Source of the DNA: Caldithrix sp.
GTDB taxonomy: Bacteria; KSB1; UBA2214; DYKH01
Assembly (NCBI GenBank): GCA_020722685.1
Contig: DYKH01000025.1
Span: forward strand, 1 to 29,651
Reading direction: 5' to 3'
Length of the DNA: 29,651 nucleotides
The notes beneath the pieces were generated by a model that was given only the letters and a program-made list of their open reading frames with translations, did not search any database and was not told where the DNA came from. Numbering within the stretch: the first letter of the stretch is position 1; each line of letters opens with the position of its first letter. Shown here piece by piece: positions 7,414 through 15,600 of the stretch. The position numbers were made by a program, and so were the translations under genes.

Positions 7414-8384
7414 ACGTCGCTTTTCACCACCTCATGAGATTCTTTGGATTGCAGCTCGATTTTTCTCACCCGATAGAGAACGCTCTCGATCAATTGCCGG
7501 TTCGAGCTAATCAAGTCGGCCAGCAGCCCCATTACAAAAATCTGAAAACCAACGATGAGCAAAACCGCGGCGAGAATGAGCGACTGAATATGACCCGCGC
7601 CGCCGGTAGCGACGTAATAGTACAAGAACCGCAAGCCGATGAGAAGGCCTAGCACAAAAATCAAGCCGCCGATGTAAGAGAACATTTTCAGCGGCTCGTA
7701 CATGGTGTAGATACGGGCGATGGTGGCCACCGATCTCTTGATGTAGCTCCAATTGCTCTTGAACAGCCGGGACTCCCGCAGCTTGCCGTTGGTGCGAATG
7801 GGCACGTGGGTGATGGCCAAATTCTTTTTGCCGGACTGGATGATGGTTTCCAGAGTATAAGTGAATTTGGAAACCACGTTCATTTGCAAAGCCGCCTCAC
7901 GCGAGAAAGCGCGAAAGCCACTGGTGGCATCCGGGACTTTGGTGTCGGAAACCTGGCGCACCGCCCAGCTTCCCCAGCGCTGCAGCCGCTTCTTGAACCA
8001 GGAAAAGTGCTCGACGCCGTTGGTGTTGCGATCACCGACGACGACCTCCGCCTCGCCGTCCAAGATGGGTCGGATCAGCTTTTCGATGTCCTCGCCGCGG
8101 TATTGATTGTCGGCGTCGGTGTTGACGATGATGTCGGCGTTGACGCGAAGACAAGCATCCAAGCCGGCCATAAAACCCATCGCCAGACCTTTGTTCTTGG
8201 TCATCCGCACGATGTAATGGACACCGTGCCGACGGGCGACCTCCGCGGTATCATCCGTGCTGCCGTCGTCGATCACTAAGACCTCGATCTGGTCAACGCC
8301 TTTGATTCGTTTCGGCAGATCAGCCAGGGTGCGCGGCAGTGTCTCCGCTTCGTTGAAGCAGGGTATTTGAATGATAAGCTTCAA
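7410..8384 (-). CDS. Family 2 glycosyltransferase with two C-terminal membrane helices (GtrB/DPM1-like)
   Basis: A 324-residue protein starting at TTG (complement of 8382-8384), 3 bases after the upstream gene's stop. Its GT-A domain has IQIPCFNEAETL, VIDDGS (Asp39-Asp40) and an intact DXD (Asp90-Ala-Asp92 in NTDADNQY). The motif DATSGFRAFSREAA marks the polyprenyl-phosphate sugar transferase group. Two hydrophobic helices (about residues 237-257 and 270-295) anchor it in the inner membrane. Family members such as GtrB and ArnC charge undecaprenyl phosphate with a sugar; here the product could feed the GT-C enzyme at 170-1828. The stop overlaps the next start (ATGA). It is probably the active partner of the DXD-less paralogue encoded immediately upstream. 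Confidence 0.9.
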   Translation of the reverse strand: MKLIIQIPCFNEAETLPRTLADLPKRIKGVDQIEVLVIDDGSTDDTAEVARRHGVHYIVRMTKNKGLAMGFMAGLDACLRVNADIIVNTDADNQYRGEDIEKLIRPILDGEAEVVVGDRNTNGVEHFSWFKKRLQRWGSWAVRQVSDTKVPDATSGFRAFSREAALQMNVVSKFTYTLETIIQSGKKNLAITHVPIRTNGKLRESRLFKSNWSYIKRSVATIARIYTMYEPLKMFSYIGGLIFVLGLLIGLRFLYYYVATGGAGHIQSLILAAVLLIVGFQIFVMGLLADLISSNRQLIESVLYRVRKIELQSKESHEVVKSDV

Positions 8385-8387
8385 TGT

Positions 8388-9389
8388 CTACTCGATGATT
8401 TCCTCGATGTTGTAGTCCTTGATGTTTTTCGCGTGGGTAAAAATGATAATCTCGCCCAACAAGCCGATGGAGATGAATTGCACACCGATGATGAACAGCA
8501 TGGTTCCCAGCAGTAGCATCGGCTTGCCGGCAATGCCGCCGATGCCCATAATTCGATAGAAGAAGAGATAGATATTGATACCGGCGCCGACGAGAGCAAA
8601 AACCGCTCCGAAGAAGCCAAGAAAGTGCAACGGCTTTTTGGAATACTTGCTCAGGAAAATCACGCTGATCAAGTCCAGAAAGCGGCGGATGTAGTTTTTG
8701 GGATAAAGGGATTGGTTGAAATGGCCGGGCAGTTGTTCGATTTTTACTTCCGCCACTTTGTATCCCTGACGATGAGCCAGAACCGGCAGAAAGGCGCTGA
8801 GCGTTCCATAGAACGGCACGTTTTCCAAGACCGATCTTTTCGTCGCCAAGACGCCGCTGTTGATGTCATGCAAGCGAATCTTGGTCATACGATTGGTCAG
8901 GAAATTGAAAACTTTTGACACAATCTGATTGAGCAGGGAATCCCGACGAGGGTGCCGTAAACCGATTACAATATCTGAGCCGGCGTCCAGCTTTTTCAGC
9001 AGATCAACCAGACTGGTGGCATTGATCTTTACTCTGCAGGTGAAATAGACGATGCTCTCGCCGGCGGCCACCTGCATTCCTGCGTCCAATACCGAAGCCT
9101 CGCCAAAATTCGTGCGCAGCTTGACGGCCTTGGCTTCGGGATTGTTATGGGTGATGGAAAGCAGCTCCCTCCAAGAACCATCGCTGCTGCCATCATCGAC
9201 GTAAATGATCTCGAACGGCTTGCCGTAAAGTTGCAGCATATCGTACAGCTCGTCATGCAACGAGACCAGCTCCCCTTCTTGGTTATGTACCGCTGCAATT
9301 ACAGAGACCTCGGGAGTCGTGTTGATCTCGATCTCTGGCTTTTTAAAAGCCTTGTCCAAGGTGAGTATTTCTTCGCTTACCAATGTCAT
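8388..9389 (-). CDS. Family 2 glycosyltransferase-like protein lacking the DXD motif, two C-terminal membrane helices
   Basis: A 333-residue GT2-fold protein with the N-terminal SVIAAVHNQ strand, an intact VDDGSSDGSW (Asp65-Asp66) and LRTNFGEASVLDAGM, but the metal-binding DXD position reads Thr117-Cys118-Arg119 (VYFTCRVKINATS). The paralogue at 10168-11127 has MDGDLQNDP at the same place. Later blocks (RHPRRDSLLN, LHDINSGVLATKRSV) and two terminal transmembrane helices are well kept, so this is not a decayed gene. DXD binds the metal and nucleotide diphosphate in GT-A enzymes, so this protein may be inactive, work without metal, or bind glycan or lipid as a subunit of the enzyme encoded just downstream. 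It starts at ATG 9389 after a repeat-rich spacer of 778 bases, where the operon promoter may lie. Confidence 0.85.
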   Translation of the reverse strand: MTLVSEEILTLDKAFKKPEIEINTTPEVSVIAAVHNQEGELVSLHDELYDMLQLYGKPFEIIYVDDGSSDGSWRELLSITHNNPEAKAVKLRTNFGEASVLDAGMQVAAGESIVYFTCRVKINATSLVDLLKKLDAGSDIVIGLRHPRRDSLLNQIVSKVFNFLTNRMTKIRLHDINSGVLATKRSVLENVPFYGTLSAFLPVLAHRQGYKVAEVKIEQLPGHFNQSLYPKNYIRRFLDLISVIFLSKYSKKPLHFLGFFGAVFALVGAGINIYLFFYRIMGIGGIAGKPMLLLGTMLFIIGVQFISIGLLGEIIIFTHAKNIKDYNIEEIIE

Positions 9390-9685
9390 ACATCAAGCTC
9401 GAAAAGTTAATGAATAGAATCTCAACTCAGCCAAGTCGAAACCAAACCGGGAAAAAACGCTTGCCACAGAGTCACCAAGATCACGCCCGAGGCGGATGCG
9501 CTTAGGCGCACACAAACGGCTTTTTGATGGTCGGAAGATTTGGTTTAAGACTCGAGAGTAAAAATCCAAAAGAGCTTGGATAACCATATCATTCATTCTT
9601 AGATATCCTTGGTGGCATTTAACAAGCATCAATTAGAGTATGAGATTCTTGCTTTTTTTGGGCTCTTCCGGCAAACGCGTACTTT

Positions 9686-9927
9686 AACCGCAAAGTGCGC
9701 TGAGAATGCGCAAAGAACGCAAAGAGGATCAAGTTGCATTGCTTCATATTTCATATTGCACTACCAGCTAAGGAGCGCCATTCAAATAACCTGCCCATTT
9801 TCCCAAACCGCTAATAAACCCGAATGAACGCTAATTCTTTTTTAATTCGCGTTTATTCGAGTCCATTCACGGTTTGAGATATGGGGAAGTTATTTAAGCG
9901 CCGCTCCTAAAAGCTCTCTTTGCGGTT
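9686..9927. repeat. Inverted pair of CGCAAAG-type repeats
   Basis: The left copy (9686-9727) reads AACCGCAAAGTGCGCTGAGA and continues with CGCAAAGAACGCAAAGAGG, a degenerate run of about 9-nt units. A 10-nt perfect inverted partner CTTTGCGGTT lies at 9918-9927. The same family occurs in a better-preserved inverted pair at 12149-12282. Confidence 0.6.
9805..9875. repeat. Imperfect palindrome of CGCTAATAAA/CGCGAATGAA units
   Basis: Arms of 32 nt (9805-9836 and 9844-9875) begin with AAACCG and end with AATT, flank a 7-nt CTTTTTT centre and pair with several mismatches. The units are degenerate 9-10 nt forms of CGCTAATAAA, CCCGAATGAA and CGCTAATT. A related copy lies at 18726-18771. Confidence 0.75.
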
Positions 9928-10167
9928 TATCTTTTGACCTTGACTATAGAATCATCTCCAGGGTAGGATCATTTCTATGTCAAGCTTTAAAATGACCCAG
10001 CGATAAAGCCATCGTCGATACCCTAATAGGCACTCGTTTTCCGGATGAACCTTTTTTTGCACAGACCTTACCGATAAGGTGCCGACAGTCGTTTCAAGCA
10101 AAAACCAATCCAAAAAAATACCGCATACAGCGGTCGGGCCTCAATCCAAGACTCGAAGAAAAATCCA

Positions 10168-11127
10168 TCATAACTTCCGGCTGTACAAGTAAAAGGTCTT
10201 GCGCGTGCCGCTTTCGACAATGAGCTTGCCGACCAGCCCCAAAAACATAAACTGCATTCCGGTGGCCCAGAGTAATACAGTGAGTGTTGCAAGAATATTC
10301 AGCTCGGCAAAACTCGTGTGCTGCCAGAACACCTCATAAACGCCTTTGAGAAAACTGACACTACCGGTCAAAAAACAAGCTATGGAAAAATTGGCAAAAA
10401 AGCTAAGAGGATTTTGCAGATGACGTAACAGCAAGCGAATGGTGATCAAATCCATGATGACGCGAAAGGTGCGACTGAGATTGTATTTGGATTTGCCGAA
10501 CCGCCGAGGATGATGTCGAACGGGCAGTTCGGCAATCTGCGCCCCTTCGATGCGCAGCAAGGCCGGAATGAAACGGTGCAACTCCCCATACAGGGAAATA
10601 CGCCGCAGCATGTCGCCGCGAAAGGCCTTGAGGGAACAGCCGGTGTCGTGCAATTTAACGTCGGTCATCGAGCAGATCAGCCTGTTGGCGATCTTGGAGG
10701 GAATCTTCCTGAGCAGCAGCTTATCCTTGCGATTTTTCCGCCAGCCACTCACCACGTCATAACCTTCTTCCAGCTTTTGCAGCAGCGCGACAATGTCTTG
10801 CGGATCGTTCTGCAGGTCGCCGTCCATGGCCACCACCACTTCACCTCGGGTGGCCTCGAATCCGGCGGCCATGGCAGCGGACTGGCCAAAGTTTGCCCGG
10901 AACAAAATCACACGAACGCCGGCATGCGCCTTCGCCAGTCTCCTTAGCTCGGCACGTGAGCCATCGGTGCTGCCGTCATCGACGAAGATGATTTCAAAAG
11001 TCTTGCCAACCGGCTCCAGCGCCTCTTTCAGCGCTTGCCAGAGCCGGGGAACGTTTTCCACCTCATTGTAGACAGGCACGACGACGGAAAGAAAGGGTTT
11101 TGCCAATATTTTGTCTAAAGCCTGCAT
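10168..11127 (-). CDS. Family 2 glycosyltransferase with two C-terminal membrane helices (GtrB/ArnC-like)
   Basis: A 319-residue protein with SVVVPVYNEVENV, FVDDGSTDGS (Asp50-Asp51), an intact metal-binding DXD (Asp102-Gly-Asp104 in MDGDLQNDP), LHDTGCSLKAFR and HHPRRFGKSKYNLSR. These are hallmarks of undecaprenyl-phosphate sugar transferases such as ArnC, GtrB and YfdH. Two hydrophobic segments lie near residues 243-263 and 283-303. It should load a sugar onto undecaprenyl phosphate at the inner face of the inner membrane for later use by GT-C enzymes. It starts at ATG 11127 without a clear Shine-Dalgarno. It is separated from the main operon by 778 bases of repeats and from the upstream hydrolase gene by a short palindrome, so it may be its own transcription unit. 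Confidence 0.92.
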   Translation of the reverse strand: MQALDKILAKPFLSVVVPVYNEVENVPRLWQALKEALEPVGKTFEIIFVDDGSTDGSRAELRRLAKAHAGVRVILFRANFGQSAAMAAGFEATRGEVVVAMDGDLQNDPQDIVALLQKLEEGYDVVSGWRKNRKDKLLLRKIPSKIANRLICSMTDVKLHDTGCSLKAFRGDMLRRISLYGELHRFIPALLRIEGAQIAELPVRHHPRRFGKSKYNLSRTFRVIMDLITIRLLLRHLQNPLSFFANFSIACFLTGSVSFLKGVYEVFWQHTSFAELNILATLTVLLWATGMQFMFLGLVGKLIVESGTRKTFYLYSRKL

Positions 11128-11149
11128 TCAGATTCTTGTTTGTTCAAAG

Positions 11150-11176
11150 GCAGGGCAAGATTCAATCTTGCCCTGC
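11150..11176. repeat. Perfect 27-nt palindrome (GCAGGGCAAGATT arms)
   Basis: Two 13-nt arms surround a single central base, forming a strong hairpin with about an 11-bp stem. It sits between the hydrolase and GT2 genes. On the minus strand it is followed by CCTTTG rather than a run of T, so it is a weak terminator candidate. Its size and style resemble the other short palindromes of the window. Confidence 0.75.
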
Positions 11177-11200
11177 GGATCATTGATTTGAGTAGGAGCG

Positions 11201-11755
11201 TCATGGTGACGGTGTGGCTTTCGATTTTCTAATCCGATCCACGATGATCAGCACCGGACCTAACAGAAGGACCTCAAAAAGCACCGTCCTTAAATTGTGC
11301 GCAGTTAGCATGCTGATGAAGAACAGTTTGTTGTCGGAAGCGCGATGCACGTCGGAAAAGATTTGTACGGGCGAGATGTAGAAGCTGTTTTCCAGCGGCC
11401 AAAACAGCGGAATACCGAAAGGCTCTCTGGTATCGACCGCACAGAAATCCAGAAGAATATGACTCACGCCCGCACCAATAAATAATACTGCAAAAAGTGA
11501 AAATTGCACACGATTTCTTCTGGCAAACAGGGCGGCCGCCATTAAACCGCTTATGACAACGAAGCAAAGGCTGTGGGTGAATTGGTGGTGGTAACGGTTG
11601 GGATTGCCGACGAAGAATCCAAAAAGAAAATCAATGTCCGGCAGCAAAGCCATGATGATGGTAAAAAGTGTTGTGAATGTTTGAGGGGTGTTTTGCCGGA
11701 CAAGTAATCGATTGATTGTCGCACCGGCAAGGGCATGTCCTATGGGCGTCGGCAA
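11201..11755 (-). CDS. Membrane-bound metal-dependent hydrolase, YdjM/DUF457 family
   Basis: A 184-residue protein starting at TTG 11755 with a GAGGG Shine-Dalgarno about 6 nt upstream. It shows the family's spaced metal ligands: His7 (TPIGHALAG), Asp40 and Asp42 (LLPDIDF), His56-His57 and His61 (YHHQFTHS), and His99 and Asp103 (SHILLD). The GIPLFWPLE motif follows, and there are about four hydrophobic segments. YdjM-like proteins are inner-membrane metal-dependent hydrolases of unclear substrate, some induced in the SOS response. It lies at the upstream end of the glycosyltransferase cluster in the same direction, but a palindrome separates it from the next gene. A role in lipid-linked glycan turnover is only a guess. 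Confidence 0.88.
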   Translation of the reverse strand: MPTPIGHALAGATINRLLVRQNTPQTFTTLFTIIMALLPDIDFLFGFFVGNPNRYHHQFTHSLCFVVISGLMAAALFARRNRVQFSLFAVLFIGAGVSHILLDFCAVDTREPFGIPLFWPLENSFYISPVQIFSDVHRASDNKLFFISMLTAHNLRTVLFEVLLLGPVLIIVDRIRKSKATPSP

Positions 11756-12004
11756 GTATTCCCTCTATGGAAAGTGGTTTTCAATGGTGGTCACTTATCG
11801 GGTTTGGTGAAATCAATAGGGGCGGTTTAGCAATCGAAACAGAAAGGCTGCCCTTAAAAATCAATGTTCGTACACTTGTCCTGCAAGTTGGTGAGGCACT
11901 CATTTCTCATGGTCATACCGTTCGTCAGGCTGAGCTACCAGGTCTTTTTAAGGCGCTAAAAATAAGCAGTTTTGTGGAAACAACCAATACAAAAAATCAA
12001 AGCC

Positions 12005-12442
12005 GTTGGTCTGGGAAATGGCGATTACTCTCCGTGGCAAGCGAAGATGCCTTCGGCATGACAATGGCGCCAATCCGGCATGTTATTCCGTAGGAATTTC
12101 CATGGCCGGCGACCCGCTCGATAATGACGGAAATTTGCACCTTGTTGGCAACCGCAAAGTGCCCAAAGGAGGCGCAAAGCTCGCCAAGGACTCTCATGCT
12201 CGAGCGCGATAATGGATGGACGCCGCGCTTGCGATCTAATCATCATAGCGTTCTTTGCGCCTTCTTGGCGTTCTTTGCGGTTAGAAAGCATCATCACGAA
12301 TAATGCAAGAGAGTTCAATTTCCGTGGTAATCTTCCCAGGAAGCTGCACGGTCGGCAAACGGCGATTGGTTTCCTCGGCCCGGGGAAGATGCCTATGACA
12401 TGACCATGCCGACCCTGCCTTTGTTCATAAGGAATCTCCCTA
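12005..12442. repeat. Direct pair of a diverged ~90-nt repeat
   Basis: Copy A (about 12005-12105) and copy B (about 12352-12442) share a colinear series: GGCGATT, then GAAGATGCCT, CATGAC, and TCCGTAGGAATTTCC against TCATAAGGAATCTCC. The copies are diverged but in the same order and direction, with an inverted CGCAAAG element between them. They contain no obvious gene. Confidence 0.5.
12149..12282. repeat. Inverted pair of CGCAAAG-type repeats
   Basis: The left arm (12149-12183) starts CAACCGCAAAGTGCCCAAAG and continues GGCGCAAAGC. The right arm (12249-12282) is the reverse complement of AACCGCAAAGAACGCCAAGA and continues GGCGCAAAGAACG. Arms of about 34 nt are separated by about 65 nt. It is the same family as 9686-9927. 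Confidence 0.75.
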
Positions 12443-12629
12443 CCATATAGCTGGGTAAGAGATGCTACTTGCGGAATGAGGAGAGATCTGCGGGGCACAG
12501 CAGTGAATCCCGGCACGTCAGGAAATATCGGAAAAGGCGGGCATATAGACTCCCGCAGGAACTTAAACACCACCCGACTTGCACACCACCAATCCCTGAG
12601 CCCCTGCGGGAGATGGATCTATTTGGCGG

Positions 12630-15600
12630 TCATCTTTGGCTGAATTTAAATCCGTTCGGAATCGCCGGCGCTCTGGTATCTTTGATATTCCCCGTGCCTT
12701 GGCCTACCAGCACGATATACATGGAGCCTTTGTCGCCGCCTTCGTTGGCTCCTAAAACAACATCACCAGCCGGGAAATCCTTCCGATAAATTAGCAGGGG
12801 AGAGTCGTCCGTGGTGACAATCTGTTCTCCAGTATTCTCCCAATCGCTGAGCCATTGCGGCAGGGGAGTGATGCTCTTATCAAAGCCGATTAAAACGGAA
12901 ACAGAAACATTCACTCTAAAGGACAGCCAATGCGCATCCGACTGATTCTTGTCGTCATTCTCCGTCATGATCCAAGCATAGCCGGAACAAATGGCGGGAA
13001 TCTGCACCAGCTTGAAATCCCGATCGGTGTAGTAGGGATCATTCACCTGCAAGGTGTCCAGGCGATAGCTGCTGGGGTTGATGTCGCTGATCCTCAGGCC
13101 GGCATCGAGCTTATAAGTAAGAGTTTTGGGGCCGCTCATGAGGTTCGGCGTCTTGGCTAAATCGGCAATGCGGTCGATGGTCAGCGAGTAGACTTGATTC
13201 GTGGAGTGTGTACCAGTCGTCAATGTCGCGGTCGCAGAATTTGGACTCAAAACGGCACTGGTAATTTGGATGGCGGGAGTGATAGAGTAGTTGCCGATCT
13301 CTTCGGCTGAGTTTTTCTCCACCTTTTCATTGAAAATAACCGCAAGCTGATTTTCTGAAATGAGCTTGACTTCAACCGGCTCCGGCGGCACGGCGTCGCG
13401 CGAGGTCGAGACGGTCAACTCGGCGGCAGCAGTGCTTTTGTTGCCTTCGGAATCGAGGGCAAAAATAGAGTATTGATAGGCCGTGTCCTCGGCCAAGCCT
13501 TGATCGGTGTAATTGGTGCTCGTGGTGGTGGCGATTTGCACGCCGTTGCGATAAATAAGATACGACTGGGCCCGGTCGCCATCCTCCGCCGGTGAGGGCG
13601 GCTGCCAAGTCAAGGCGATAGTATTCATCGTTTGGGATGGGCTGGATGCTGCCAGCGGCGGATTGGGCGGAATACTGTCTTGCTTGACACCCTCGCCCAA
13701 ATGCAGCGCCCAATCGCCGGCAAATGGCGGGGTGAGATTTACTAATCCACCGCCTTGTACCGAGCCCAAGGATTCTTTGCTGCCGGTCATCGGATTGATC
13801 CATTCGCCGCTCAGCGGGCCGGCAAAATGCGATAGGTCGATGCTGACCGGCCCGCCGCTGCGATTGTAGGCAAGATACTCGGCTCCCGGTTTCGCCAACA
13901 ACTGGCCGGCGCTCATCCACTCCGGATGCGGATCCATCTCCCACCAGTGCGTTCGCTCCAAGTATTTGTTCAGCACTTCGACCCATCTTTGCTCGTCCGG
14001 CAAGGCAGCGGGATCCCAGCCGCCTTTGTCCGGAGCATAAGTGGGGATAAAGCCGGTTGTATAAAAACCACCGCTGGTCACAATTTCCCACAGAGCCTGG
14101 CGGCTTTCCGTATTGTCCTCACCCACATACATATACCGCGGCTCCCCATTTACAACCGGCTTGTTGTATTGTCTGTCGCGCTGAATGTCGCGCACATAAT
14201 AGGGGGTTTGCTGCATGATAAAGCCAAACCAAGGCTCGTTGGCAAACTCGGCGCTGGTGCTGCGACCGGTGGGGTGCAAAGTAATGAGGTGGTCGTAAGG
14301 ATCGTACTGCTGGATGATGCGCCCGTGCTCGGCAAATTCCGAAGTAGGGATGCCGAAATCCGTCGGCACTTCGTCATATTCCCCGCTGATGCACCAAATG
14401 ACGTTCTTGGCAGCAAAGCGGGCAATAAGGTATCTTTCGAAACGCTCGAATTGCTCGCGGGTGAAATTGGCATACTCCTGCGCCCAGGTAAAGAGCATCA
14501 CCGGGACGATGCCTTTGGACAAGGCGTAATCGATACGCTTATCAATCCAATGAAAATAGTCCGGATTCAATTGGTCATAATCTTTGCTATCGGCGTTTTC
14601 GACGAAGCATAGGCCGCCTTCGTTTTTCCAAAAGTTCATGCCGCCGATATAGCTGACCACGATGGATTGCACCACCGTGTATCCCTGCGAGGCGCGCAGG
14701 TCGATGTACGGCTGCCAGCGCCCTTCGTATGATAACAGGGAAGTGTACCCTCGCCAGGAAGTGTCGCCGCGCCAGAGAAAGGGCGTGCCATCGTCATACA
14801 TAAAAGTGTAAGGCCGAGCGGGATTTGACCGAATAAAGCCTTTGGAATTCGATTCCACACACTCAAAACTACCCGAAGCGCTAAAGGTAGGCTCCGATCC
14901 CGTTATCGTATAGTTCCAAGTGCCCAATTCAGTCGGCGCCATCCGCACCTTCCACACGTCGCCACCATCCCAAAACCCCTCGATCTCGACGATCCTGCTC
15001 GGCCCACGAAACTCTCCCTTGAGCCAGACTTCTTTGTAGCGATTTCGATTACCCAAACTCGTAGCAATCAGAGGAATCTCGAACTCTTCATAGCGGCCAA
15101 CGGTGGCTGCCGTCACCCCGGCTGTGGTAAAACGATGCTCATAAGCCTGTGGTAGGGTGTGCCCGGCTTTGTCGCTGGCTGCCGTGCTGATGCGAATGGT
15201 GTAGGTGGTGCTCGGCTGCAAAAGCTCTGTCTTTTCAAAATAGAGTGCATTTTCCACCCATCGCAACTCGCCGGCCACAGCCGGCTCGATGGAAAAAGCG
15301 CTCACCGTGGCAGCCTGCTCCATCGGCTCGCTGAAGTGCACTAAAATGTCCGAATCCACCGAAACGCCGCCCGATGCCGAGGATGGCTCGACGGATAAGA
15401 CCGCGGGAGGCGTGAGGTCCTGGTGTCGATAGAATTTGAAATTGCTAAAGGTGATCAGCAATGGAGCTTTGAAACCTGCTCCGCCCTTGGCGGTAAAACC
15501 CGACCCAATGCGGATGCTGTGATCCGGCGGTGCGTACTCGACGCCAAAGCTCGAATAGTCCCAGTCTTTGATGAGCTGCTCATCCATATACCAGCGCATG

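Larger units (their letters stand above)
9390..10167. other. 778-base repeat-filled intergenic region without recognisable genes
   Basis: No reading frame here resembles a protein. The region contains a CGCAAAG-type inverted repeat (9686-9727 with its partner at 9918-9927) and, nested inside it, a CGCTAATAAA-type inverted repeat (9805-9875). There is also a fragment of a CCACAGAGNCAC-type periodic sequence near 9463-9486. The stretch 9390-9460, directly upstream of the DXD-less GT2 gene, is the likeliest place for the operon promoter, but I see no convincing -10/-35 pair. Confidence 0.6.
11756..12629. other. 874-base intergenic region composed largely of degenerate repeats
   Basis: No reading frame here looks like a real protein. 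I recognise a duplicated block of about 90-100 nt (12005-12105 and 12352-12442), an inverted pair of CGCAAAG-type repeats (12149-12282), and a 10-bp inverted repeat CTCCCGCAGG/CCTGCGGGAG (12550-12559 and 12603-12612). The stretch 11760-12000 shows nothing I recognise. The region follows the probably truncated glycosidase gene and may hold decayed sequence from its lost 3' end, although no sorting-domain remnant is readable in the three minus-strand frames. Confidence 0.6.

Noticed and set aside
11716..12093. 125-codon plus-strand frame in the repeat region
   Set aside because: It crosses a repeat copy and the 5' end of the hydrolase gene, with no family resemblance.
12025..12573. 182-codon minus-strand frame after the glycosidase
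   Set aside because: It is a translation of the duplicated block and the CGCAAAG element, not of a conserved protein.
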